Positions 23,852-30,687 of a stretch of DNA of 34,852 bases are shown here, one piece after another (the stretch's first letter is position 1; every line of letters begins with the position of its first letter). A program made the translations under genes and the position numbers. The stretch covers positions 1 through 34,852 of the forward strand of contig DAISGI010000025.1 in NCBI GenBank assembly GCA_036823195.1, read 5' to 3'. The notes under the pieces were generated by a model. It was given only the letters and a program-made list of their open reading frames with translations. It searched no databases and had not been told where the DNA came from. Source of the DNA: UBA4874 sp002399435. Lineage in GTDB: Bacteria; Bacillota; Clostridia; Caldicoprobacterales; DTU083.

Positions 23852-24234
23852 CAGACCATCTCCATAGTCTGTGCAGGAGCCTTGACCGGTGCGCTGTTTT
23901 TTACTTTGCCTACGGCGAAGCCGATTTCCTGTTCCATTACCCGGCGTATCGGAATTCCAAGTCTGGACGCTTCCTCAATTTCGAGATACATCCCCGGTGA
24001 AATATGATCGCCGTAGCACCACAGCTCGTCGCAGCGGGATAGCATGGCCAGCCCCATATCCAGTCCAAGCTGACGCTGTTTTGGCTGATGTTCATCCAGA
24101 ATTGCGGGATACAGCAAGTGGGGCGCAAAAAAAGCGTGCCCCTCATTCATCACATGGCGACACGCTTTCTTGGCAAATTCCGTATTTCTTTCAACGTCCC
24201 CGGCATAAGGGGACGCTACATAGATTAATTTCAT
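23851..24234 (-). CDS. Nucleoside 2-deoxyribosyltransferase-like protein (DUF4406-like)
   Basis: The N-terminus KLIYVASPYAGDVERNTEFA matches the nucleotide-binding start of nucleoside deoxyribosyltransferase-like proteins. CDELWCYGDHISPGMYLEIE carries the later conserved segment, with a plausible catalytic Glu. The 127-residue length is normal. From memory DUF4406 or a close relative fits; the substrate is unknown. The stop overlaps the methyltransferase start (TGATG). Pairing with a DNA methyltransferase suggests a role in nucleotide salvage or in DNA-base chemistry for the element, but this is inferred. The C-terminus ends in AQTMEMV. Confidence 0.75.
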   Translation of the reverse strand: MKLIYVASPYAGDVERNTEFAKKACRHVMNEGHAFFAPHLLYPAILDEHQPKQRQLGLDMGLAMLSRCDELWCYGDHISPGMYLEIEEASRLGIPIRRVMEQEIGFAVGKVKNSAPVKAPAQTMEMV

Positions 24235-24253
24235 AGGCTTTTCCTTTCTAAAG

Positions 24254-25159
24254 TTATTTCGGCGCTACCGCCTGTACCACGGTTCGAGTGGTATTCACAG
24301 CGGCCTGTGCGGTATAAACGGCAGACATCAGATTTGCCTTTGTGCTGGTATCCAGGCCAAAGGCTCCGGCAATTCTCGGCACTTCACCGGCGGACAACAT
24401 CAGTCCAAGCCCCAGCAAGGCATGGGTTCTCAGAACCATAAGCCCCGCGGCAAGGATGGTCGCCTGCAAAAAGGTTGTCAGGCACAGACCGATAATCTGC
24501 TTGCACCATTGGATAAATCCGTCAATGTAACCACGGGGAACAGAGAACATATACAAGCTGCCCACAGCAATCTGGATCAGCAAGATACCTCCCCGTTTTA
24601 AGTTAGAAAAGAACACTTTAATCACGGCATATCCCATCATGATAATCATAAAGAGCATCATGATAGGGCTTGTAATAGCGGATATCCCTCCAAAGATACC
24701 GGAACCCATGGCGCCGCCGATGTCCGGCGAAGCGCGAAGCTCTGCAATAATGTTTCCGGCGAGGTCGCTGAAGCTGGTGCCATATCCGGTGATTCCCGCC
24801 GTGAGGCTGCTCTGGAGATTAACCGACAGCTTGAACAGCTCCACCGGCAGGATTGTAAAAAGAGACACCGCCATAAAACCTTTGAGGGCGTTTAAGGCGG
24901 TGTCCTTTATGCTGCCACGGCCGTGCTGGTATTCAATGCCGGTTTCAAATACCGAGACTACAAGTCCGGTTCCGTACAGCGCCCAAGCCAGATAAGAAAA
25001 AAACAATACGATGGACTGTACCCATTCCATGGAGAACAACTCCACACCCATGTTTCCCATTTGTGCAAAAAAGTCGGCAAGAAAGCCAACCACCTGTCCG
25101 TAGAGCCATTCAATGATTTGATCCATGACGGTTCCCAGAACAAAATCCCATATGAACAT
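24254..25159 (-). CDS. VirB6/TrbL-like polytopic T4SS membrane protein
   Basis: This 301-residue protein has about six hydrophobic segments and forms the inner-membrane part of the channel. IVLFFSYLAWALYGTGLVVS and the Met-rich SPIMMLFMIIMMGYAVIKVF are clear membrane segments. The region GSGIFGGISAITSPI between them is typical of VirB6-like proteins in Gram-positive ICEs. The ATG at 25159 is chosen because of a GGAGG-type site; the frame is open upstream but has no start signal. A terminator-like hairpin lies 31 bp upstream, between this gene and the amber-split gene. Confidence 0.88.
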   Translation of the reverse strand: MFIWDFVLGTVMDQIIEWLYGQVVGFLADFFAQMGNMGVELFSMEWVQSIVLFFSYLAWALYGTGLVVSVFETGIEYQHGRGSIKDTALNALKGFMAVSLFTILPVELFKLSVNLQSSLTAGITGYGTSFSDLAGNIIAELRASPDIGGAMGSGIFGGISAITSPIMMLFMIIMMGYAVIKVFFSNLKRGGILLIQIAVGSLYMFSVPRGYIDGFIQWCKQIIGLCLTTFLQATILAAGLMVLRTHALLGLGLMLSAGEVPRIAGAFGLDTSTKANLMSAVYTAQAAVNTTRTVVQAVAPK

Positions 25160-25190
25160 TTGAGGTTCACCTCCCTCAAGAAATATTAAA

Positions 25191-25220
25191 AACATACCGC
25201 AGTTTTACTTGCGGTATGTT
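25191..25220 (-). terminator. Terminator-like hairpin upstream of the VirB6-like gene
   Basis: AACATACCGCA (25191-25201) and its exact reverse complement (25210-25220) form an 11-bp stem with an 8-base loop, followed on the minus strand by TTTAAT. It lies 30 bp after the stop of the amber-split gene. Confidence 0.75.
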
Positions 25221-25249
25221 CGTCCATCTTGCATTCTACAAAATCATTG

Positions 25250-25684
25250 TCACGCCATGGTTTGCGTCATACCATTGGACATATCCTGGGTAGGTTCCTG
25301 AAAAACCTCCAGGTAATTGCCTACAGCGTCAGCGAGCTTTTCAAAATCTGCGGGGGTTGGCTGATAGGCATACCATTCCAGCTTGCCTTGATACACCCAT
25401 AAGTGCGGGCTGACTCCTTCCTAAAAGTTCGGATTGTTTACTGGTTTTGTTCCCAGAATTTCCTGAAAACGAAGGAGGGTACTGTCTACTACACCTTCGT
25501 TCCGGTTGATAAGCGATACTTTGAGTGCTTCGTAATGATTGGCATGTCCCAAGGTGACAAATTCTGCACGGATGCGGAGACTATCACTGATTTTTCCGTA
25601 GCAAGTTCTTCCGACAAACCTTGTATCGGAAAAAATCGCATCATGGTCGAAGAGCTTTCGCAGTTCTTTTTCAAATGTAGTCAT
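25250..25684 (-). pseudogene. ICE-conserved small gene split by an in-frame amber codon
   Basis: Translation from the ATG at 25684 gives 87 residues ending in NNPNF, then a TAG at 25421-25423. The same frame then stays open for 56 more codons, starting EGVSPHLWVYQGKLEWYAYQ, and stops at TGA 25250-25252. Both halves look like one compact soluble protein of about 144 residues, and the second half has no ribosome binding site or good start codon. A single-base change (AAG or CAG to TAG) explains the break. From memory relatives have Lys at this site. The start has two GGAGG-type sites upstream. The sequence may be a recent nonsense mutation or an error. Read-through or amber recoding is an alternative. 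The tail is TQTMA. The function is unknown. Confidence 0.72.
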
Positions 25685-26002
25685 ATACTGTTCCTCCTGT
25701 CACCTCCAAAAAAAGTTGTTCAACAGAATCCGTGTTTTGGCTCTATTTTTCAAAAATAAGTTGTTCAAAATTGCTTTTTTCATTTTCATCGTCCTTTTGT
25801 AAAATTCTTTGTTTCTTGCTTTTAAGCATTGGATTTCAAAATAAGTTGTTCAATAGATACTGTCTGAAATGCTGATTTTATGTGATAAACCGTCCTTATC
25901 TTGCTTGATGAGAACGGTTTGCTCCACGAAATTTGAATAACTATTTTTCTTGTTGAACAAGTTATTTTTTAATTGAATAACTTAATTTTAAATTTACACC
26001 TC
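25685..26002. promoter_or_regulatory. AT-rich non-coding region with six iterated 11-mers
   Basis: This 318-bp gap holds no gene. AAGTTGTTCAA occurs exactly at 25713-25723, 25758-25768 and 25843-25853. Copies in the opposite orientation are TTGAATAACTA at 25933-25943, TTGAACAAGTT at 25953-25963 and TTGAATAACTT at 25973-25983, exactly 20 bp apart. A hairpin at 25887-25920 lies between the two groups. No convincing -10 box is seen. Operator, centromere and replication iterons are all possible. Confidence 0.7.
25887..25920 (-). other. Hairpin within the iteron region, downstream of the pilin-like gene
   Basis: AAACCGT (25887-25893) pairs with ACGGTTT (25914-25920). After one mismatch a further 6 bp pair around a TTGCTT loop. 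Only a short T stretch follows on the minus strand, so it would be a weak terminator for the gene at 26003-26344. Confidence 0.5.
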
Positions 26003-26344
26003 CTACATTCCGAGAATTGTCCAGATATATAGCGGAGCCGTCAGCGTGAACACAAGGCAGGCGAACAGAATAGCCGGTGCGGCCCATTCGAACTGACCAT
26101 GCTTCCGATAATCAAAATACGCCATCCCCAATTTGGCAAAGAAGAACACTGCCAAAATGAGGTCAATGGCGGGAAACACCACGTTGTTGACAACCGTCTT
26201 GATCTGACCGGAGGCGTCCCGCCAAGTACCCTCAATAGCCCCTGCCACATCCCCGGTCGGAGCGGCGTATGCTGTCGTACTAAACGCAAAGGCTACCATG
26301 AGGGCAAAAGTCAAAACAAGAGCTGTTTTCTTGTATTTCTTCAT
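26003..26344 (-). CDS. DUF3852-like VirB2-type pilin subunit
   Basis: This 113-residue protein has a signal peptide (MKKYKKTALVLTFALMVAFA, cleavage likely after AYA), a short exported part and two hydrophobic segments (VVFPAIDLILAVFFFAKLGM and PAILFACLVFTLTAPLYIW). Size and layout match VirB2-like subunits, and from memory the protein matches DUF3852. The ATG at 26344 follows GGAAAGGTGG; the frame is open further upstream but that part is not protein-like. It lies between the secreted protein gene and the iteron region. As a pilin it would be needed in many copies, which fits its isolation between hairpins. Confidence 0.82.
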   Translation of the reverse strand: MKKYKKTALVLTFALMVAFAFSTTAYAAPTGDVAGAIEGTWRDASGQIKTVVNNVVFPAIDLILAVFFFAKLGMAYFDYRKHGQFEWAAPAILFACLVFTLTAPLYIWTILGM

Positions 26345-26374
26345 AAAGACCACCTTTCCAAAGTTAAGAAAAGA

Positions 26375-26394
26375 CCGCAGAAATACTTCTGCAG
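26375..26394 (-). terminator. Terminator-like hairpin after the secreted-protein gene
   Basis: On the minus strand an 8-bp stem (CTGCAGAA against TTCTGCGG, one G-U) closes on a 4-base loop and is followed by TCTTTTCTT. It starts about 25 bp after the stop at 26419. Confidence 0.65.
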
Positions 26395-26418
26395 CCTTGC
26401 TCTTTTTCTGATATTTTA

Positions 26419-28104
26419 TTAAGGATTGAGGGGGGCGACATGCCAGTCGCTCCACAAATTCCCGCGAATTGTAAGGGAGTCAGTGAGGTTGGCGGACAGC
26501 ATCCCATCCGGCGTCCACCCATCAATGAGCCAAGTGTTAACGGTATAGGCTCCATCAGGCATCCAAATCGGGCTGAAATGAGTGCGATTTTTATAAGTGG
26601 AATAAGGATTACGTTGAAATTCAAACCGCCCCGAACCCATACGTTCTAAAAGCCGCCAGTAGGTTTCATAACCAAACTCCGGGAAGTAGCTGACCGCATT
26701 CTGCGGCTGAGTAACTGCTGAGCTTTGGTTGGAGCTGACACTTCCGATAACTGTCTGATTGATGCCGTATCCTGATTTCATTGTCCTTCCGCTGGCAGTA
26801 GGGTTACGGTTGTCACACTTGATGCTCATGGCAGCGGTCAGACTGGCGCTGTAGCGATCCAGGTCAAATTCCCACCATCCGTGATCGCACCAATATCCAT
26901 CTTCATCATCCCCATGCCATACCCAGTACTCTTGCCACCACGGCCGCCAAACACTCCAATTTGCCGTGCTTTTTATCGCTCTGTTCGGAACAGCGGCGAT
27001 ACGGTAGCTGTCGTTGCGGTCATCGGCTACGGGATTAGGCGGAGAATTTTTGTCAAGATCAACGATTTTTACATTGAGGGTGGTTTTGGCGGTGCTTCCG
27101 GGACCGGATACCGTCACATGGATTGTCAATGTCTGCTCAGTATCCGGGGTTTTCCATTTTACCCACGCAAGCTGACTGTCTCCTTCAGGATAATAAACAT
27201 TACCCACGTTGTAGGTTCGCCCACCGATATTAAAGCTGACACGGGTGGGCCTGTCGGGGTCGGATTGACCGCCGCTGACTCTGATTGCCGTAATGACATC
27301 CGTGTTCACACGGTACTCATAATCGTAGACGTCAATCTGAGGTTCCTCCGGCTTTTCTGTAAAACGGACAATGCCAAGCCCAAGGCTGGACTTGATGTCC
27401 GCATTGGAAGCGGCGCTTGTTTTGCTTCCTCCCCATGCGGGATAGCCGAGATCACTTACTTCAAGAAACATGGCGAGGGGCAGATTCTTGTGCGTGAGTG
27501 ACACCATACGCCGCCTTAAAAAGCCGCTTGTCTGCTCATCGTAGAGCGCAGCTTCGGTAGCGGTGGTGGCGATCATAACACCTTCAAATTTGTAGTAGGC
27601 GATGGGTTCCAAAAGAATTTTATACTCTCCGCCGATGAGGATGTCATAATCCATGCCTGTAACCTCTGCGATACGCTTAACCACGTATTCGGAACAGAAG
27701 TATTTTTTGATGGCCTCAATGTTGTTGCTGCCGTTAGTGCTGATGATGCGGGGCATGGTCTGTCCAGGGTTAATAAATTTATACGGGTCTACACTTGGTA
27801 CGAGTGTCTGGCCGTTCGTATAACTGATTTTACTTTTCCCTCCAAAGTGTAGCCGAACATTGCTGGGGGTTTTATTTGTAAAATCCACCGGTGTAGTAAC
27901 AACCGCATGGTCGCTCGCGCGAACCACTGTGACACGCACACCTTCATTACCGGGACTCCATGAGTTGGTGCTGGTTCCGCTGCCCATGCCGCCGCCTCCG
28001 CCGTCAATGTTCCCGCTGCCGCCGGTGTCGGCAAAAGCAGTCATCGGGCAGAGCAGACAAAAAATAAGGAACATCGGCAAGACTCTCAAAAGCAATTTTT
28101 TCAT
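26419..28104 (-). CDS. Large secreted ICE surface protein, Trp-rich C-terminal half
   Basis: This 561-residue protein begins with a signal peptide (MKKLLLRVLPMFLIFCLLCP, cleavage likely after TAFA), then a Gly/Ser-rich linker. A middle domain (about 50-280) is followed by a beta-rich, Ig-like part (about 300-370) containing PTRVSFNIGGRTYNVGNVYY. The C-terminal half is rich in Trp and aromatic residues (WSVWRPWWQEYWVWHGDD). No LPXTG or transmembrane tail is visible, so it may be released or held by other proteins. The start is fixed by GGAGG before 28104; the longer frame upstream crosses a terminator and is rejected. Between two pilin-like modules it may be a pilus tip, adhesin or channel cap. 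The family is not recognised. Confidence 0.8.
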   Translation of the reverse strand: MKKLLLRVLPMFLIFCLLCPMTAFADTGGSGNIDGGGGGMGSGTSTNSWSPGNEGVRVTVVRASDHAVVTTPVDFTNKTPSNVRLHFGGKSKISYTNGQTLVPSVDPYKFINPGQTMPRIISTNGSNNIEAIKKYFCSEYVVKRIAEVTGMDYDILIGGEYKILLEPIAYYKFEGVMIATTATEAALYDEQTSGFLRRRMVSLTHKNLPLAMFLEVSDLGYPAWGGSKTSAASNADIKSSLGLGIVRFTEKPEEPQIDVYDYEYRVNTDVITAIRVSGGQSDPDRPTRVSFNIGGRTYNVGNVYYPEGDSQLAWVKWKTPDTEQTLTIHVTVSGPGSTAKTTLNVKIVDLDKNSPPNPVADDRNDSYRIAAVPNRAIKSTANWSVWRPWWQEYWVWHGDDEDGYWCDHGWWEFDLDRYSASLTAAMSIKCDNRNPTASGRTMKSGYGINQTVIGSVSSNQSSAVTQPQNAVSYFPEFGYETYWRLLERMGSGRFEFQRNPYSTYKNRTHFSPIWMPDGAYTVNTWLIDGWTPDGMLSANLTDSLTIRGNLWSDWHVAPLNP

Positions 28105-28127
28105 CCTGACCTCCTTTTTTGCAAAAG

Positions 28128-28156
28128 AAAAAGGCACGGTATCTTTCAACCGTACC
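28128..28156 (-). terminator. Terminator after the DUF6550-like gene
   Basis: On the minus strand GGTACGGT pairs with ACCGTGCC (8 bp, one G-U; plus 28133-28156) and is followed by TTTTTCTTTT. It lies about 20 bp after the stop of the gene at 28178. Confidence 0.82.
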
Positions 28157-28177
28157 TTCATACATATAAACATTGTT

Positions 28178-28735
28178 TTAATCCATAATGCCAACCCGCT
28201 TGTTGATATCGCCGTCACCATCCACAGTGGTTCCTTGTCCATCCCCAATATCACCGATCCACCCAAAACCCGGCACATAAATCTTGCCGTCCTTGGTTTC
28301 GCCGCCCTGGGGCTGACTTTCACTTTTGGGTGTCTCTTTCGGCTGTTCCACCTTGTCATGGTCGACAGCAGTGGGAGGCTCGGTGACTTTTTCACCGTTA
28401 GGCTTTTGCGTAGGGTCTTGGAGCTGTTCCTCGGTATATTCTGGCTTGCTCACATCGCCCTGAATGGTCTGCTCGGTGCCACTGGAAACCGCACCATTGT
28501 CGGTGCTTGTCGGCTGGGTGGTGTCAGAAGGGGCTATGGTGACATCTTTTTCTTTCTCTGTATTTTGCGGAACCTTCGGGTCTACTGTCACATTGCTCAC
28601 ATCGGAGCTTTGAGGTGGGTGCGGATTGTCCACCGGTTTTGGACTTTTGAACTGCTGCCCAATCAGTACCACCAATACTGCACAGATGGCGAGACAACCG
28701 ATGACAGTCAGCCATTTCTTCATTTTATTATTCAT
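28178..28735 (-). CDS. Membrane-anchored, Pro/Thr-rich exported protein (DUF6550-like)
   Basis: This 185-residue protein has an N-terminal membrane anchor (about residues 7-25, WLTVIGCLAICAVLVVLIGQ). An extended Pro/Thr/Ser/Gln-rich stalk follows to about residue 145, then a short conserved end with KIYVPGFGWIGDIGDGQGTT. From memory this end marks DUF6550 proteins of clostridial ICEs. The stalk would reach into the cell wall and present the C-terminal motif outside. The ATG follows GGAGG. It lies between the pilus module and the large secreted protein and has its own terminator. The function is unknown; a spacer or anchor for the channel is a reasonable guess. Confidence 0.78.
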   Translation of the reverse strand: MNNKMKKWLTVIGCLAICAVLVVLIGQQFKSPKPVDNPHPPQSSDVSNVTVDPKVPQNTEKEKDVTIAPSDTTQPTSTDNGAVSSGTEQTIQGDVSKPEYTEEQLQDPTQKPNGEKVTEPPTAVDHDKVEQPKETPKSESQPQGGETKDGKIYVPGFGWIGDIGDGQGTTVDGDGDINKRVGIMD

Positions 28736-28804
28736 AAGAGTGTCCTCCTATTTGTAAAATTTTGAGATTTACCTTGTTAAGTCACACCCTACCACGAACT
28801 TTTC

Positions 28805-28833
28805 AAAAAGTCTATCCTTACAAAATAGACTTT
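28805..28833 (-). terminator. Terminator-like hairpin at the end of the Tad module
   Basis: AAAGTCTAT (28807-28815) and ATAGACTTT (28825-28833) form a perfect 9-bp stem. On the minus strand the T stretch is short (the stem ends in TTT, then TT and G). It lies 10 bp after the stop of the pseudopilin gene at 28843. Confidence 0.6.
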
Positions 28834-28842
28834 CACAAAAAA

Positions 28843-29388
28843 TTAAAATCTCGGCGTGTACCCGGCACTGGTCTTGACTTTGATACGCATAGGCGGCAGC
28901 AGTTTTCCTCCAAAGGATACCGGAACCTCCAGCATGATGGTGCTGTCAGCTTTAAAGCGGGCAGAGACTTGGTCACTTGATGCGAAAGGAGCATTTCGAA
29001 TATCCACATCCAGATTCCATATTTTAAATTCCAGCTTTCCGTCAGAAGTGCGTTTTTCATGATAGCCACCACTGTAGGAAAGACCGAGGATACCGTCCAG
29101 CCTGTTATATATATCGCCGTAATCGAGACTTTCTTCAAAATCCTCCACAATGGGCTGGTAGGCTCCGCTGTAGCCTTCCCGCACACCGTGGTACACATCG
29201 TCATAGTTGTCGTTGACGGTGGAGATGACGGCAGCCTGTAATGCATCCCGCACACCCTGTGCCACAATCATAAGCCGGAAATATTCCGAAATGCCGGTAA
29301 AGACAATCAAGAGCGACAGGGTTATGGCAATGATGAGCGGAAAGCCTGAGCCGTTTTTATCTTTAAAGATACGCTTGATTTTTTCCAT
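28843..29388 (-). CDS. TadE/TadG-like pseudopilin
   Basis: This 181-residue protein begins with a short charged leader (MEKIKRIFKDKNGSG), followed by one hydrophobic helix (about residues 16-38, FPLIIAITLSLLIVFTGISE) and an exported domain. The Gly-Phe before the helix and the helix itself are typical of TadE/TadG minor pilins. The ATG at 29388 is preferred to an upstream TTG. The gene overlaps the end of the DUF4320 gene's neighbourhood by only 8 bp spacing and ends the Tad-like module. The family is clear in outline; the exact subclass is not. Confidence 0.78.
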   Translation of the reverse strand: MEKIKRIFKDKNGSGFPLIIAITLSLLIVFTGISEYFRLMIVAQGVRDALQAAVISTVNDNYDDVYHGVREGYSGAYQPIVEDFEESLDYGDIYNRLDGILGLSYSGGYHEKRTSDGKLEFKIWNLDVDIRNAPFASSDQVSARFKADSTIMLEVPVSFGGKLLPPMRIKVKTSAGYTPRF

Positions 29389-29396
29389 CTCATCAC

Positions 29397-29792
29397 CTAC
29401 TTCCAATAGACTTCCGATTTTCCTGCGGCATCAGCCCTGAGCGTTATCGGGAAGGAGCCGAATCCTCCGAACAGTCCGATATTAGTCTGATAGGTGACCG
29501 TTACCGTGACTTCCTCGTTGAGCTGAATCCTTCCGGTTTTCGACCATGCCACTGTAGGGCTCAGACCGGTCTTTTCCCGTAGATACTGTTCACGGCGTTC
29601 GGTTTCACTGCCGACCTGGCCGGAAATTTCCGCTTCTCGAATGAGCTCTGCGGCAAAGGTGTCAATCTGCTGCTTTTGGATGTAGACAGGAAACACATTC
29701 ACGGCAAGGGCGATGACCAGCATAGCACATAAAACCAGCACCGCTACATCGATATATCCCTCGCCATTCTTACTTTTCAGGATTTTCAGCAC
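29397..29792 (-). CDS. DUF4320 (TadE-like) pilus protein
   Basis: This 131-residue protein has a short leader (MLKILKSKNGEGYID), one hydrophobic helix (about 15-35, VAVLVLCAMLVIALAVNVFP) and a soluble part with beta-rich EEVTVTVTYQTNIGLFGGF. It is a TadE-like pseudopilin and matches DUF4320 from memory. The start is a GTG with GGAGG 7 bp upstream. It lies 15 bp after the TadC gene. It is probably a minor subunit of the surface filament. Confidence 0.82.
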   Translation of the reverse strand: MLKILKSKNGEGYIDVAVLVLCAMLVIALAVNVFPVYIQKQQIDTFAAELIREAEISGQVGSETERREQYLREKTGLSPTVAWSKTGRIQLNEEVTVTVTYQTNIGLFGGFGSFPITLRADAAGKSEVYWK

Positions 29793-29807
29793 GTGGTCAC
29801 CTCCAAC

Positions 29808-30677
29808 TTAAAACATTCCGCCGAGGGATGTGATGATTTCATAGACAATAATCGCCATGTAGGTCATGATGAAGCACATGAGCATGGCAAAAGAGAACAC
29901 ACGGATTTTCGGCGGAATTTTCATAGCCTGTGATTTCAGACGTTGGAGCTCCAACTGCTTCATATCGTGCGAAAGCATCTGAAAGTACATCACCCCATCA
30001 TCCCCGCGCAGTACACCGATCAGCCCCCTTGTAATATCCGAGAGCATTGGCGAATTAAACCTTGCTTCAAAGCGAGTCAGAGCCGCTTCGTAGCTGGAGG
30101 AACGCATGTCTGCCGTAAGAATATCAAGCTCTGCCGCAAAGTCCTCGCCTGCATTTCTTTTGAAATTTTCCAATATGGACAGCACATCCCGGCTGGCTTT
30201 CAGTTCCTGGGTGATGGTTGCAACAAAGCGTGGCAGTTCCTGCTCGATTTTACCTCGCTTGGCCGCCAGAGCTTCATCTGCCTTACGGACTTCCTTGAAG
30301 TAGACCAGTATGGCAGTAAAAAGCATGGGGGCCAGCAGCGGCAGGACGATAAGGCATGGAATGATGCAAAGCGCAATACTCATCGCCTTGACAATTGCCA
30401 TTGCCATAAACAGTTCCGGTGAGTCGGAAAATCCTGCTGCCGACAGGACATTTGCCATTCGGCTTTTTTTATATTCATCCATACGGATGTAGTGGCATAG
30501 CCGGATAGCTGCATTGCGCAGCAGCATATCGATGGTTTTGGACTTCTCCTTAGTCTGCTTTCCTGACGACAGAATTGCCTTTTGGGTGGCGAGAGTGGGC
30601 AGCCGCAGCAGATCGGCGGCAATGAAAAAGAGCCCCGCCGACAGGAGGACTCCGAATAGAAAGAGATAGATTGTCAT
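29808..30677 (-). CDS. tadC: TadC-like pilus platform protein
   Basis: This 289-residue membrane protein has two N-terminal hydrophobic segments, a central cytoplasmic T2SSF-type domain (about 120-255, with ELPRFVATITQELKASRDVL and IGVLRGDDGVMYFQMLSHD) and a last segment at about 260-280. TadC and TadB form the inner-membrane platform on which TadA acts. The ATG at 30677 is chosen because GGAGG lies 6 bp upstream. It lies 10 bp after tadB. Confidence 0.87.
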   Translation of the reverse strand: MTIYLFLFGVLLSAGLFFIAADLLRLPTLATQKAILSSGKQTKEKSKTIDMLLRNAAIRLCHYIRMDEYKKSRMANVLSAAGFSDSPELFMAMAIVKAMSIALCIIPCLIVLPLLAPMLFTAILVYFKEVRKADEALAAKRGKIEQELPRFVATITQELKASRDVLSILENFKRNAGEDFAAELDILTADMRSSSYEAALTRFEARFNSPMLSDITRGLIGVLRGDDGVMYFQMLSHDMKQLELQRLKSQAMKIPPKIRVFSFAMLMCFIMTYMAIIVYEIITSLGGMF

Positions 30678-30687
30678 AGGCGTCCTC

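Noticed and set aside
25235..25423. Second half of the amber-split gene as an independent gene
   Set aside because: It lacks a start codon with a ribosome binding site; the only internal candidate (a GTG) is too far from the purine-rich stretch.
25713..25983. CRISPR array
   Set aside because: The repeats are only 11 bp, occur in both orientations and have unequal spacers in the first half, and no cas gene is present.
26345..26455. 37-residue upstream extension of the pilin-like frame
   Set aside because: It overlaps the secreted-protein gene and a hairpin, and a signal peptide follows the ATG at 26344.
28105..28395. 97-residue upstream extension of the secreted-protein frame
   Set aside because: It crosses the terminator at 28128-28156 and the end of the DUF6550-like gene. 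The signal peptide and GGAGG site define the start at 28104.
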